16,252 nt of DNA from Archangium sp. (GCA_016793585.1 JAEUJR010000874.1:1-16252), one strand, 5' to 3'; shown: positions 7,242-15,472, counted from the first letter of the stretch. Notes: generated by a model not told the origin, from the letters alone. Made by a program: numbers and translations.

Positions 7242-7776
7242 CGCTCACGGTGCTCCTCGTGCTTTCTCAGCTGAATGCGCGCTGCACGACGCCAGCCCCG
7301 GCGGATCTCTCGCCTGACGCGGGCTATGCGGCGCTCTTCGATGCGACCTGGGCGCGCGTGCTCGCGGAGCCAGAGGCGGTGGTGTTGCGTGGGCATGCGC
7401 CGCCCTTCCCAGAGAAGGTGGACGAGCAGCGCAACGTGGACGAAGCCGATGCTCAGAGTGAACCAGCGCGAGCAGGTGCGTGCGCTGGTGACCTCGCCCT
7501 CGTCGTTCATCGTTCCCGCGCCGCTCGTCTGCCCTCCCGGCGTCATGTGGGGAATCGAGCCGCTCTGCGACTTCAGCCCGACGTTCAGCGTTTCGTTCCG
7601 CCGTGGAGGCCGGGCGCTGTCGCTGTACCTGTGTTTCGACTGCCAGCTGGTCGTGGTCGTCCGGTCCGTTGGAGGCGAAACCACCGGAACGGGGTGGGCG
7701 AAGCTGGGTTCAGTGGAACTCTGGAGACGAGGTGAGCTCAACGCTGCGCGAGCAGGGCTTCGGCTTCTTCGCGTGA
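7238..7776 (+). pseudogene. Frameshifted exported hypothetical protein
   Basis: A GTG at 7238 overlaps the GNAT stop (GTGA) and opens a frame with a hydrophobic start (TLTVLLVLSQL). It stays coding-like, with high third-position GC, to about 7450 (ending EKVDEQRNVDEADAQ). From about 7455 the coding signal moves to another frame, continuing REQVRALVTSPSSF and then FSVSFRRGGRALSLYLCFDC near 7590-7645. The CF.C pattern after two beta-strands recalls small myxobacterial hypothetical proteins, a recollection I cannot test here. Near 7700-7730 the best periodicity seems to shift again, to a frame ending GDEVSSTLREQGFGFFA and a TGA at 7774-7776. The gene is therefore broken by one probable and one possible +1-type shift, through decay or sequencing error. 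The 3' end overlaps the convergent gene by 39 bases. Function is unknown. Confidence 0.55.
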
Positions 7777-8136
7777 GAACGCCAGATGGGCGGAGTGCCC
7801 CAGAGATCGGGCGACGCGCTCCATCTGAATCGCGGCGGTGCTCGACTTGCCGACGACGCGCACGACCCGACGCACTTTCGCCTTGGCGAGCAGTTCTCCC
7901 AGGCGCTTGGCGTCTGCGGCTGGCAGATCGTCGAGCGACTCGAGGCCACGAACATCGGACAGCACGTCGAACGGCGCGCGCAGCCGCTTGATGGCCTCTC
8001 TGACCTGCGCCTCTGCGGGAGCCAAATCGCCCGTGACCGGGCGACCGGAGATCTCCAGCAGGAGAAAGTTGCGACCGACGTCTGGAGTGATGCGGACCAC
8101 GTGCGGGTTCCCTTTGCTTCCGGAGAACCCCCCCAC
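7738..8136 (-). CDS. Small SpoIIAA/STAS-like hypothetical protein
   Basis: The 132-aa product has alternating strands and helices: VVRITPDVGRNFLLLEISG, a helix APAEAQVREAIKRL, then FDVLSDVRGLESLD, a helix AKRLGELLAKA, RRVVRVVGKS, and a final helix SREEAEALLAQ. This layout and the vLSDvrgl strand resemble SpoIIAA-like/STAS-type proteins that are usually hypothetical in myxobacteria. No catalytic residues are evident. The GTG at 8136 lacks a clear ribosome site; a GTG at residue 13 (VVRITPD), preceded by an AAGGGAA stretch, is a plausible alternative. It is on the same strand as the bat operon but follows a hairpin after the ATPase stop, so it may have its own promoter. Its 3' end overlaps the convergent frameshifted gene. 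Confidence 0.6.
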   Translation of the reverse strand: MGGFSGSKGNPHVVRITPDVGRNFLLLEISGRPVTGDLAPAEAQVREAIKRLRAPFDVLSDVRGLESLDDLPAADAKRLGELLAKAKVRRVVRVVGKSSTAAIQMERVARSLGHSAHLAFSREEAEALLAQR

Positions 8137-8182
8137 TGGTCACTGGTATAGCGACACCACTCGGGTCTGCCAAGCAACTGGC

Positions 8183-8201
8183 CGGAAACCCACCGTTTCC
8201 G
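8183..8201 (-). terminator. Hairpin directly after the bat-ABC operon
   Basis: The sequence CGGAAAC-CCACC-GTTTCCG is a perfect 7-bp inverted repeat with a 5-base loop. It lies 5 bases beyond the stop codon of the ABC ATPase gene, in the 70-base gap before the next gene. No U-tract follows, so it may be a weak intrinsic terminator or an mRNA 3'-end stabiliser. A second short stem (GCCA/TGGC) follows at about 8169-8182. Confidence 0.45.
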
Positions 8202-8206
8202 ACAGG

Positions 8207-8896
8207 TCAGGCGGCACTGCGGGTCGCTTCGTCGCCAATGATGTTGCCATCTGCCAGCCGAACCAGGCGGTCGCCGACCTCGGCGGCCTTCGGGTCGTGA
8301 GTCACCATGACCACCGTCAAATGACGTTCGCGGGTGGCCTCACGAATCAACCGCAGCACCTCGGCGCCCGTCTTGGAGTCGAGGTTGCCCGTCGGCTCGT
8401 CAGCGAGCAGCACCGACGGCTCTCCCAGCAGCGCGCGGGCGATGGCGACGCGCTGCATCTCTCCACCCGAGAGCTCGTCGGGGCGGTGGTGCCAGCGGCC
8501 CTTGAGGCCCACCTGTTCGAGCAGCGCTTTGGCCTTCGGCTCTTCGACCTCGCGCACCTTGCCCGAGAGCAGCGAGGGCAGCAGCACGTTCTCGATCGCG
8601 GTGAGCGTCGGCAGCAGGTTGAAGAACTGAAAGATGAACCCGAGGTGATCGCGGCGGAACCGGCTCAGGTCGTCGTCGGGCAGCTTGCTGATCTCTTTGC
8701 CGTCGATTCGAATGAGCCCGCTGGACGGCACGTCGAGCGCGCCGAGCAGGTTGAGCATGGTCGACTTGCCAGAGCCCGAGCTGCCCATCACCGACAAGAA
8801 CTGGCCTTTGGGCACCGAGAGCGACACGCCGTTGAGCGCGCGCACCTCGCTCTGGCCGCGGCGGTACACCTTCACTGCGTCGACGACTTCGATCAT
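8207..8896 (-). CDS. ABC transporter ATP-binding protein, LolD/MacB type
   Basis: The 229-aa product is a complete ATPase subunit. Walker A is GSSGSGKST (38-46), the Q-loop glutamine is Q90 ([10 protein letters not shown]), the signature is LSGGE (142-146), Walker B ends in D166-E167, and the switch histidine is H200 (VTHD). The [16 protein letters not shown] segment and the NLDSKTG D-loop are typical of the LolD/MacB/FtsE group, which energises FtsX-type permeases. It starts 7 bases after the batE stop, so it is the last gene of the bat operon rather than being next to a permease. Its likely partner is the duplicated FtsX permease at 4191-6755, an inference from family pairing. It ends just before a hairpin. 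Confidence 0.93.
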   Translation of the reverse strand: MIEVVDAVKVYRRGQSEVRALNGVSLSVPKGQFLSVMGSSGSGKSTMLNLLGALDVPSSGLIRIDGKEISKLPDDDLSRFRRDHLGFIFQFFNLLPTLTAIENVLLPSLLSGKVREVEEPKAKALLEQVGLKGRWHHRPDELSGGEMQRVAIARALLGEPSVLLADEPTGNLDSKTGAEVLRLIREATRERHLTVVMVTHDPKAAEVGDRLVRLADGNIIGDEATRSAA

Positions 8897-8903
8897 CTGC
8901 GCC

Positions 8904-9632
8904 TCACAGGGGTGTCACGTTCGTCTTCTCGACCCACCCCTCGAGGGCGTTCGGTAACCGGATACGCAGGTAGCGGCCAGCGTCTTCCATCACGCGAACC
9001 AGCAGGCCGGCGTGCACCTCGAAGGCGGTCTTCGCGTTCTCTCCGGGGAACTGGCGGGCCGGCGCGGTGGGCACCATCACCACGGCCTCCTGCACCGAGG
9101 TCGTCACCCACGCGTGCACGCCGACCACCCCACCGAGCGCGATGGCGATGACGAAGACGATCGACGTCACGAGGCCGAGCACCGTGCGCCGCCCCGATTG
9201 TGACCGGAAGAACACCACGAGCAGGGCGAAGGCGAGCCACCACGTGACGAGGAAGCCGATGGTGACGAGGCGGTCGTCGACGGCGCGCGCGAGCCGTTGA
9301 AGGAAGGGCTCGGTCTCCTGGGCCCCGATGACCTGATCGAGCTGCCGTTGCTGCGCGACGGCGAGCTGCGCGGCGATGTCGTCGTCGTGCGAGAGGCGTG
9401 AGGCGCGGGTCAGGTAGAGAACGGCGGGGCCGAGCTCGTTCGCGGCGAGGTGCGCCGAGCCGAGGTTGAACAGCACGTCGGCCCCACCCTGGCCGGCGGC
9501 GACGAGCCGCTGGTACTTCTCGATCGCGGCGGGGTACTCCCCCCGGTAGTACGCGTCGTTCGCCTCGGTGAAGAGCGAGCGCGCCTCTTGATCGGTGTAC
9601 GCGAGTACGAGCGACAGGGTGAGCGCGATCAC
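8904..9632 (-). CDS. batE: BatE-like protein: TPR, two membrane helices and SH3-like domain
   Basis: The 242-aa product matches BatE of the Bat (aerotolerance) cluster. It has a short hydrophobic N-terminus (MIALTLSLVLAY), TPR-like helices at about 13-80 (ARSLFTEANDAYYRGEYPAA, then DVLFNLGSAHLAANELGPA), two membrane helices at about 124-145 and 153-178, and a C-terminal bacterial SH3-like domain at about 183-242 (including GLLVRVMEDAGRYLRIRLP and GWVEKTNVTPL). The start overlaps the batD stop by 4 bases, indicating translational coupling. In this family BatE is thought to sit at the membrane with BatA, B, C and D. Gene order and domain order support the call; sequence identity is not tested. 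Confidence 0.85.
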   Translation of the reverse strand: MIALTLSLVLAYTDQEARSLFTEANDAYYRGEYPAAIEKYQRLVAAGQGGADVLFNLGSAHLAANELGPAVLYLTRASRLSHDDDIAAQLAVAQQRQLDQVIGAQETEPFLQRLARAVDDRLVTIGFLVTWWLAFALLVVFFRSQSGRRTVLGLVTSIVFVIAIALGGVVGVHAWVTTSVQEAVVMVPTAPARQFPGENAKTAFEVHAGLLVRVMEDAGRYLRIRLPNALEGWVEKTNVTPL

Positions 9633-11488
9633 GGCCAGACCTCCATCGCGTGCACGGCGTCTTCGAGGGCCCGCTGGCGAGCCGACGCGTCACCCATGCC
9701 CGGGGCGTAGCGGCCCAGATCACACGTCTCGAACACACCGAGCACTCGGCCCCGCACCGCCTCCGACACGTTCGCGCGCATCATCACTTCGTCGAGCTGC
9801 AGGCGCGTGAGGCCCGTCACGTTCTGAGAGAGCCGTGCCTCGAGGAAGCTGCGCAGTGCCTTGTCGACCTCGGCGTAGAACTCCACGGTGCTCCCGCCGC
9901 CGGCGAGCTTCTCGGCCTGCGCGAGACGCTTTCGAGCCGCCCTGGCCTGCTTGTTCTTCTTCGACTGTTCGTCTTCCTGACCCGCGCGTGCGCGAACGAA
10001 CGCGACGATGGCCAGCACGAGGCCGAGCGCGACGGGCGCGATGGCGAGGGGCAGAAAGGCCGCTGCGCTCCACGCCGGCTTCCTCGGCTCCGAGAACGTG
10101 GCCGAGTGGCGCAGCGACTTGAGCCCACCGCCCACGAGCTGATTGCGCGCCGAGGGTTCGGGCTGCGTTCCATTGTTGGCGGGAGCGGCGAGCGCGTTCG
10201 CGCCCGTGGTCGAAGGCCGCACGACGACCGTGATCGGATCAGTCGCAGTTCGCTCCAGCTGCTGCGTTTCGGGATCGAAGTACTCGAGCGTCAACCCCGG
10301 CACCTCGAAGCGGCCCGTCTGCTGCGGCACGAGCACGTACTCGGTGGTGCGCTGGCCCCCGACCAGGTTCTTGGTGATCTGACTCTTCTCGGTCTGCTGC
10401 GGGTCGAAGACGCGGAAGGAGGCGGGCGCCTCGAGCTTCGGCAGCGTGACGGCCTTCAGGTTGCCGCGCCCTTCGAGAATCACCTTCAGCTGCACGGGCT
10501 CACCCAGCGCGATGTCGGTGCTGTTGGTGGTCGACGACAACCGCCACTTGCCGACGTTGGTCGCGCCCGCCGGTAGCGGCTTCACCTTGAGGCTCAGCGC
10601 GTTGCTCTTGCGGTGCATCTTGCGCTGGCTGAACGGGTACACGCCCGACGCGATGTCGGCCTCGGCGGCCTCGATGTCGATGTCTCCGGGCTTGAGCGGA
10701 AAGAGCGCCTTCGAGCGCAACAGGTACGCGCGGTAGCGAATGCCTCCGACGCTGCGTTCTTCGGGCTGCAGGTTCGTGGGCGAGGCGATGTCCTGTGCGA
10801 GAAAGCCCTCGAGCTTTGGCATCGTCACCGAGTCGACGCCCATCAGATCCATGCGGGAGTAGATGAGCACTGAGAGCGTCACCTGCTCACCGACGAACAC
10901 CTCGGGGCGATCGAGTGAGGCGCGCAGGAAGAGATCGGAGTCGCTCTTCGGAATGCCGGGCTCGTCGTCGAACGGGTTGATGCCAGGCGGAGCGCCGGGA
11001 AAGTCGTCGTCATCGGCGAAGGGAAAACCCGGCGGCAGCCCGAATGGGTTCGGCGGCGGCTTCGGTTGCGACCGTGGGTCGGGCGCGAGCCGGCCGGGAA
11101 CGACCTCGAGCTTGATCGCGTCGGACTTGTACGTGCGCGAGGCGGTCTGCAGCCCCGCGGCTGGAATCGTGAGGTGGCCGGCGCGATTGGCGCGCATCAC
11201 GAGCGTGAACTTTCGAATCTGGCGAATCTGCGCCATGCCGCCCGAGCCCATCGAGTAGCTCATCTGCGTCGACTCGCTGCGCGAGAGCACCTCGAAGTCT
11301 TGCGGCGTGGGGAACTGCACGACCGCGCCTTCGGGCGCGTTGCTCACGACGATCTCGCAGCGGAACGTGTCTTCGGTGCCGACCTTGTCGCGGTCGACCG
11401 TCATGTAGAACTCGAGCTCGGCGCCCAGCACGGGGCCTGCTGCGAGCAGCAACACGGAGATGGCGAGCGCCCTACCAGTCCTTGCCAT
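9629..11488 (-). CDS. batD: BatD, oxygen-tolerance / protein-protein interaction membrane protein
   Basis: The 619-aa product fits BatD. A signal peptide (about 1-22, ending LLLAAGPVLGA) leads to a series of Ig-like beta domains opening with ELEFYMTVDRDKVGTEDTF. A Pro/Asp-rich linker at about 136-186 (PPPNPFGLPPGFPF, DDDD) separates the first domain from the next. A single transmembrane helix lies at about 477-498, and a 120-residue charged helical cytoplasmic tail (FYAEVDKALRSFLEARL) follows. Most of the protein should face the periplasm. It overlaps batC by 17 bases and batE by 4. The length and order match BatD proteins that extend beyond the TM helix. Its exact biochemical role is not known. 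Confidence 0.88.
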   Translation of the reverse strand: MARTGRALAISVLLLAAGPVLGAELEFYMTVDRDKVGTEDTFRCEIVVSNAPEGAVVQFPTPQDFEVLSRSESTQMSYSMGSGGMAQIRQIRKFTLVMRANRAGHLTIPAAGLQTASRTYKSDAIKLEVVPGRLAPDPRSQPKPPPNPFGLPPGFPFADDDDFPGAPPGINPFDDEPGIPKSDSDLFLRASLDRPEVFVGEQVTLSVLIYSRMDLMGVDSVTMPKLEGFLAQDIASPTNLQPEERSVGGIRYRAYLLRSKALFPLKPGDIDIEAAEADIASGVYPFSQRKMHRKSNALSLKVKPLPAGATNVGKWRLSSTTNSTDIALGEPVQLKVILEGRGNLKAVTLPKLEAPASFRVFDPQQTEKSQITKNLVGGQRTTEYVLVPQQTGRFEVPGLTLEYFDPETQQLERTATDPITVVVRPSTTGANALAAPANNGTQPEPSARNQLVGGGLKSLRHSATFSEPRKPAWSAAAFLPLAIAPVALGLVLAIVAFVRARAGQEDEQSKKNKQARAARKRLAQAEKLAGGGSTVEFYAEVDKALRSFLEARLSQNVTGLTRLQLDEVMMRANVSEAVRGRVLGVFETCDLGRYAPGMGDASARQRALEDAVHAMEVWP

Positions 11489-12422
11489 TGGGGTCGTTCT
11501 TCTGCGTCTTCTGGCGGAAGCGCCAGAGCTGGAGATTCTTCTCGTTGCGCTTGAGCGGTTCCAACAGTTTCTCGGCTTCGGCGGGCGTCATGCCTCCGTC
11601 GGCGAGACCCATCGGCTCGAGCGCAGCACCGGCATCGGAGGGCAGCTCTTTGCCACCGTCGCTGCCGCCATCTGACTTCTGGTTCGGGTCGCCCTGCTCG
11701 CCGGCGTCGCCCTGACCGCCATCGGAGCCCGCGTCGCCCTTCTTGTCCTTGTCTCCCTGGCCGCCGTCGCCCGAGCCGCCGTCACCCGTGCCGCCATCTC
11801 TCGGCGCGCCGCCGTCAGCGCCGCCGTCTGAGGAGGCGCCGCCATCACCTTCGCCACCGTCACGGCCGCCACCGTCAGGCGACCCGGCATCACTGCCACC
11901 GTCAGAGACGCCGCCGTCGAAGCCGGCGTCGGGCTTGCCACCGTCGGCCTTGCCGCCATCGGGCGTGCCGCCGTCGTTTCCGTTCTGACTCTTCGGCGGC
12001 AGGTCTCGGAGGATCACCTCGAGGTTGTGACGAGCGAGCGCGTCGTTCGGGTCCTTCTTGAGGGCGCGGCGCAGCTCTCGAATCGCCTCGTCTTTCTGGC
12101 CATTCACGGCGGCCATGGTGCCGAGGTTGTAGTGAATCTTCGAGGTGTACTCGCCGGTGTGATCGAGCTCGAGCGCGCGGTTGAAGGCGGCCTTCGCGTC
12201 GTCGGTGCGGTTGAGTTTGTGCAGCGCGAGCCCACGGTTGTAGTGCACGCGTGGGTCCGAGCCCTTCACCTTTTCGGCGCGCTCGAACGCCTGCAGCGCG
12301 CGCTCGTAGTCGCCCTTCTCGTAAGCCGACATGCCCTCGTCGACGTCGTCCTGGTTCTTCTCGAGCGGGCCCATGGCCGACCCGAAGGTGAAGATGAGGG
12401 TGAAGAGCAGCAGCCGCTTCAT
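11472..12422 (-). CDS. batC: BatC-like TPR protein with a D/G-rich repeat region
   Basis: The 316-aa product starts at ATG 12422, which overlaps the batB stop as ATGA; an alternative start 18 bases upstream is less likely because it precedes the signal sequence MKRLLLFTLIFTFGSA. Residues about 26-140 hold three TPRs (VDEGMSAYEKGDYERALQAF, then PRVHYNRGLALHKLNRTDDA, then SKIHYNLGTMAAVNGQKDEA). Residues about 147-275 are a low-complexity segment with 17 DGG and 5 DAG units. The C-terminus (MTPAEAEKLLEPLKRNEKNL) is ordered again. The protein is probably periplasmic, tethered or secreted, and binds other Bat proteins through its TPRs. The D/G repeat greatly lengthens it compared with a minimal BatC. 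Confidence 0.85.
   Translation of the reverse strand: MKRLLLFTLIFTFGSAMGPLEKNQDDVDEGMSAYEKGDYERALQAFERAEKVKGSDPRVHYNRGLALHKLNRTDDAKAAFNRALELDHTGEYTSKIHYNLGTMAAVNGQKDEAIRELRRALKKDPNDALARHNLEVILRDLPPKSQNGNDGGTPDGGKADGGKPDAGFDGGVSDGGSDAGSPDGGGRDGGEGDGGASSDGGADGGAPRDGGTGDGGSGDGGQGDKDKKGDAGSDGGQGDAGEQGDPNQKSDGGSDGGKELPSDAGAALEPMGLADGGMTPAEAEKLLEPLKRNEKNLQLWRFRQKTQKNDPNGKDW
11592..11980 (-). repeat. DGG/DAG-encoding repeat region in batC
   Basis: The minus strand encodes 17 DGG and 5 DAG tripeptides with spacers of 2-14 residues, written on the plus strand as recurring GCCGCCGTC-like units. The spacing is irregular and codons vary, which argues for an old, drifting repeat rather than a recent tandem expansion. 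Asp/Gly-rich linkers are common in myxobacterial exported proteins. Confidence 0.9.
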
Positions 12423-13468
12423 GACTTCGCCCACCTCCACGAGGGGACGATGAGCATCGACAGCACGAGGAAGAGCAGACCGAGCGCGACGAACGGCTGA
12501 AAGATCTCGCCGTACTTCATGGTCAGCTTGCTCTCGAGCTCGGCCTTCTGGAGCGTGTCGATCACCTTGACGACGTCGGGAATGGCGACGCCCCGGGCCT
12601 GGTAGAAGAACTCGCCGCCGGTGTCCTTCGCGACGCGCATCAAGCCCGCACGATCGAGGCGGGTGATCACGGTCGTGCCGTTCTCGTCCTTCTTGTAGCC
12701 GACGACCTCGCCTCGCTCCGAGAGGACGGGAATCGGTTCGCCCTGATCGCTGCCGATGCCGACGGCGAGCACCTTCGCGTTGATCTCCTTCAGCGACTCG
12801 ATGCCTTCGTCGATGGCGCCGGTGAGATCTTCTCCATCACTCAGCAGCACGATGACCTTGTCCTTCGAGCCGCGGTCGGCGTTGTCGAAGACCTGTCGCG
12901 CCAGCAGCAGCGCCGAGCCGATGTTCGTTCCACCCTGGGGCATCTGGTTCGGGTCGATCGCGCGCAGGAAGATACGGGCGGCGCCGTAGTCACTGGTGAG
13001 CGGGCACTGAATGAACGCGTCACCGGCGAACGCGATCACGGCCACGCGGTCGCCCTTCAGCTCGTCGAGCAGGGTGGTGAGTTCGAGGCGCGCACGCTCG
13101 AGACGAGAGGGCGCCACGTCACGCGCCAGCATCGACTTCGACGCGTCGAGGGCCACCACCACGTCGATGCCTCGGCGCTTGACGACCTCGGCCTTCTCTC
13201 CGCACTGCGGCTGCGCGAGCGCGATCGCGAAGCAGATGAGGGCGAGCGACTGCGAGAGCCGCTGCAAGACGGGCAGGGCGGTCGACACGCCCGGAGCAAG
13301 CACTTCGGCGAGCCGTGAGGGAACGACCTTGCCCAGCGCGTGCGTGCGGCGCACCGCGAGAATGATGACGATGAGCCCGGCGACCATCGCGAGCGGTACG
13401 AGCGCGAGGAAGATCGGCTGCGCGAGCCCGAGCTTGTAGCCGAGGAAGGTGAAGCGCCACGGCGTCAC
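12419..13468 (-). CDS. batB: BatB, membrane protein with von Willebrand A domain
   Basis: The 349-aa product has a hydrophobic N-terminus (TM at about 19-39 and a second at about 66-85), a von Willebrand factor A domain at about 100-300, and a C-terminal TM at about 325-343. The metal-binding MIDAS site is complete: D108-x-S110-x-S112 (DASKS), Thr181 (GGTNIG) and Asp211 (SDGED). It opens with a GTG whose GTGA overlaps the batA stop by 4 bases. BatB and BatA are paralogues in this window, the expected pair in Bat operons. The Bat complex is thought to help resist oxidative or envelope stress; the direct ligand is unknown. Confidence 0.93.
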   Translation of the reverse strand: MTPWRFTFLGYKLGLAQPIFLALVPLAMVAGLIVIILAVRRTHALGKVVPSRLAEVLAPGVSTALPVLQRLSQSLALICFAIALAQPQCGEKAEVVKRRGIDVVVALDASKSMLARDVAPSRLERARLELTTLLDELKGDRVAVIAFAGDAFIQCPLTSDYGAARIFLRAIDPNQMPQGGTNIGSALLLARQVFDNADRGSKDKVIVLLSDGEDLTGAIDEGIESLKEINAKVLAVGIGSDQGEPIPVLSERGEVVGYKKDENGTTVITRLDRAGLMRVAKDTGGEFFYQARGVAIPDVVKVIDTLQKAELESKLTMKYGEIFQPFVALGLLFLVLSMLIVPSWRWAKS

Positions 13469-14514
13469 GGGAACACCCTCAGCACGGTCGACTTCAGCAG
13501 CAGCTCGAGCAGCAGCAGCGTGAAGGCCCAGATCAGGTAGGGGTGGAAGAGCTCGCGGTAGTTGGTGACGACGCCGCCCTCGATGATCTTGGAGCGCTCG
13601 AGCGAGTCGAGCACCTTCTGCAGGTTCGCCTTGAGCTCTTCGCGATCGGTCGCGCGGTAGTACTCACCGCCAGTGAGCTTCGCCATGTCCTCCAGCAGCT
13701 TGGGGTTGATGGGAATCTCGACGTCGCGCCACGCGGTGTTGCCGAAGATGTCCTGGCCTGCGGGGAACGGCACCTTGCCGCCCTTGCCGACGAGGATCGT
13801 GTAGACTGGCACGCCGAGCGCCTTCGCGGCCTTCGCCGCGTCGACCGGAGACACCGTACCTGCGTTGTTGTCGCCGTCCGTGATGAGCACGATCACCCGG
13901 CTCTTCGCGTCGCTGTCCCGCAGCCGGTTCACCGCCGTTGCGACGGCGTCTCCGATCGCCGTTCCGTCTTCGAGCACGCGCGTGCGCAGCTGGCGCAGCA
14001 CTTCTTTCAAGACGCCGTAGTCGAGCGTGAGCGGTGACTGCGTGTACGCCGCGCCCGAGAAGACGACGAGGCCCATGCGATCGTTCGCGCGGCTCGAGAT
14101 GAACTCCGCGAGCACCTCTTTGGCGACGTGCAGGCGATTGTTCGGGCGGAAGTCGGCGGCCTCCATCGAGGTCGAGAGATCGAGCGCGATCATGATGTCG
14201 ATGCCCTCGACCGACGCGTCGCGCACCTTCGAGTCCGACTCCTGGGGCCGGGCCAGCGCGATGATGGCCGCCACGAGCGCGGTCAGTCGCATGACCGGCA
14301 ACAACCACGTCAGGTACGAGCGAAGGCCCCGGCCCTGCTTCGCGAGCTGCGTGGTCGCCGAGAAGCGCAGCACCGCGCGCGTTCGTTTCTCGAGCCACAC
14401 GAACGCGAGCGCGACGGGAATGAAGCCGAGCAGCAGGAAGACGAGCGGCTGCTGGAAGCCGCTGAACATCGACTTGAGCTCGTCGAGGAACGTCACCGGC
14501 TCAAGCGGAGGCAT
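13465..14514 (-). CDS. batA: BatA, membrane protein with von Willebrand A domain
   Basis: The 349-aa product is the partner of BatB. TM helices lie near 22-41 and 67-87, the vWA domain spans about 104-310, and a terminal TM sits at about 328-345. Its MIDAS is also complete: D112-x-S114-x-S116 (DLSTS), Thr185 (DGTAIGDA) and Asp213 (TDGDN). The aerotolerance-type motif LARPQ at 87-91 precedes the domain. The ATG at 14514 overlaps the upstream gene by 14 bases, so translation is probably coupled. It is distinguished from BatB by its position first in the pair and by its GTAIGDA motif. Confidence 0.93.
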   Translation of the reverse strand: MPPLEPVTFLDELKSMFSGFQQPLVFLLLGFIPVALAFVWLEKRTRAVLRFSATTQLAKQGRGLRSYLTWLLPVMRLTALVAAIIALARPQESDSKVRDASVEGIDIMIALDLSTSMEAADFRPNNRLHVAKEVLAEFISSRANDRMGLVVFSGAAYTQSPLTLDYGVLKEVLRQLRTRVLEDGTAIGDAVATAVNRLRDSDAKSRVIVLITDGDNNAGTVSPVDAAKAAKALGVPVYTILVGKGGKVPFPAGQDIFGNTAWRDVEIPINPKLLEDMAKLTGGEYYRATDREELKANLQKVLDSLERSKIIEGGVVTNYRELFHPYLIWAFTLLLLELLLKSTVLRVFP

Positions 14515-15472
14515 TCGTGCCTCCTTCCGGTTTCGGAGCGCTCATGGCCGCGTTCGTGGCGTGCACGATTCGGTAGGCGAGCTCGAGGGCCGTCTTGCAC
14601 TCGTCGGGGCCGGGCTCCTGCTTCGCGTAGCGTACGAAGTCAGACTCGTTCGCGAAGTCGCGAAGCGCCTCCATCGGCAGGCCGGGCGTCGAGCGCGTGC
14701 GCAGGGCGTGGAGCAGCTCTGGCGTCGTGCTCTCGAGGGCGTCGAAGGCATAGAGCTCACCCAGGTAGCCGCGAATGATCTCCGAGAGGCGAAAGTAGTA
14801 CTCCTTCACGCGGCCCTGGGCCGGCAGGTTCTGTGCGGCGAGCGCATCGAGGGCGTTTCGCGCGCGCACGTGCGCGGGCTCGACCGGCTTCGCTGGAGCC
14901 GTCACCACGGGCCTGGGCCGGTTGAGGTACTTGAACAACCCGTACGCCAGCAGCGCGACGGCGAGGCCGATGAGCAACGCCCAGACGAGCCGCCAGGTGC
15001 GCACCGGCAGCTCTTCGGGTCTGCGCACGTCGTAGAAGTCGGCGCCGGTGTCTTTGGAGTCGGGAGGAAGGCTCGAGACGATCTCCACGTCTGCTCCGCT
15101 CACCGGCATCTTCACCGTGCCTGCTGGGTCGCTGAGCTCGAACTCCAGCGTCGGGGTGCGTTGTTTGCCAAGCTCGAAGCCCTGCAAGGCGATCTTGAAG
15201 GTGGTGGTCGACGAGTCGGGGCCGTCGATGCGCTGACGATCTTGCGAGACGTAGTCGAACGCGCCGAGGTCTTTGGGGATCGGGAGCTCGTACCGTTGCG
15301 CCTTGTCGTGCGTGACGACGATCTCGACGACGAATGGCTCGCCGAGCTTCGCCTGCGCCGGCGTCACGTGAGACTGAACGCGCAAAGGCGGCAGCACTCC
15401 ACCGTCGGTGGCGTCCGCAGCACTGGCAGCGAGGGCAAGGAGCAGTGCGACCTGCGTCACGATGCGCACCAT
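14501..15472 (-). CDS. BatD/DUF4381-like membrane protein, first gene of the bat operon
   Basis: The 323-aa product has a signal peptide (about 1-20), a periplasmic beta-rich Ig-like domain at about 28-135 (HVTPAQAKLGEPFVVEIVVT) resembling one BatD repeat, a TM helix at about 161-180 and a helical cytoplasmic region at about 195-315 (RVKEYYFRLSEIIRGYLGEL). The cytoplasmic part, with the pattern YY..LSeIiR.YL...., is typical of the DUF4381/BatD-tail proteins found upstream of batA. It probably anchors or scaffolds the BatA-BatB complex. Its stop overlaps batA by 14 bases. Usually moxR and a DUF58 gene precede it; here the next gene is divergent. Confidence 0.85.
   Translation of the reverse strand: MVRIVTQVALLLALAASAADATDGGVLPPLRVQSHVTPAQAKLGEPFVVEIVVTHDKAQRYELPIPKDLGAFDYVSQDRQRIDGPDSSTTTFKIALQGFELGKQRTPTLEFELSDPAGTVKMPVSGADVEIVSSLPPDSKDTGADFYDVRRPEELPVRTWRLVWALLIGLAVALLAYGLFKYLNRPRPVVTAPAKPVEPAHVRARNALDALAAQNLPAQGRVKEYYFRLSEIIRGYLGELYAFDALESTTPELLHALRTRSTPGLPMEALRDFANESDFVRYAKQEPGPDECKTALELAYRIVHATNAAMSAPKPEGGTNASA

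Noticed and set aside
7838..9151. 437-codon plus-strand frame opposite the STAS-like, ATPase and batE genes
   Set aside because: It reads across three minus-strand genes with clear motifs and has low-complexity Arg/His-rich content.
11592..11980. CRISPR-like or tandem repeat array
   Set aside because: Units are short, irregular and in frame with batC, so this is a protein-level repeat.
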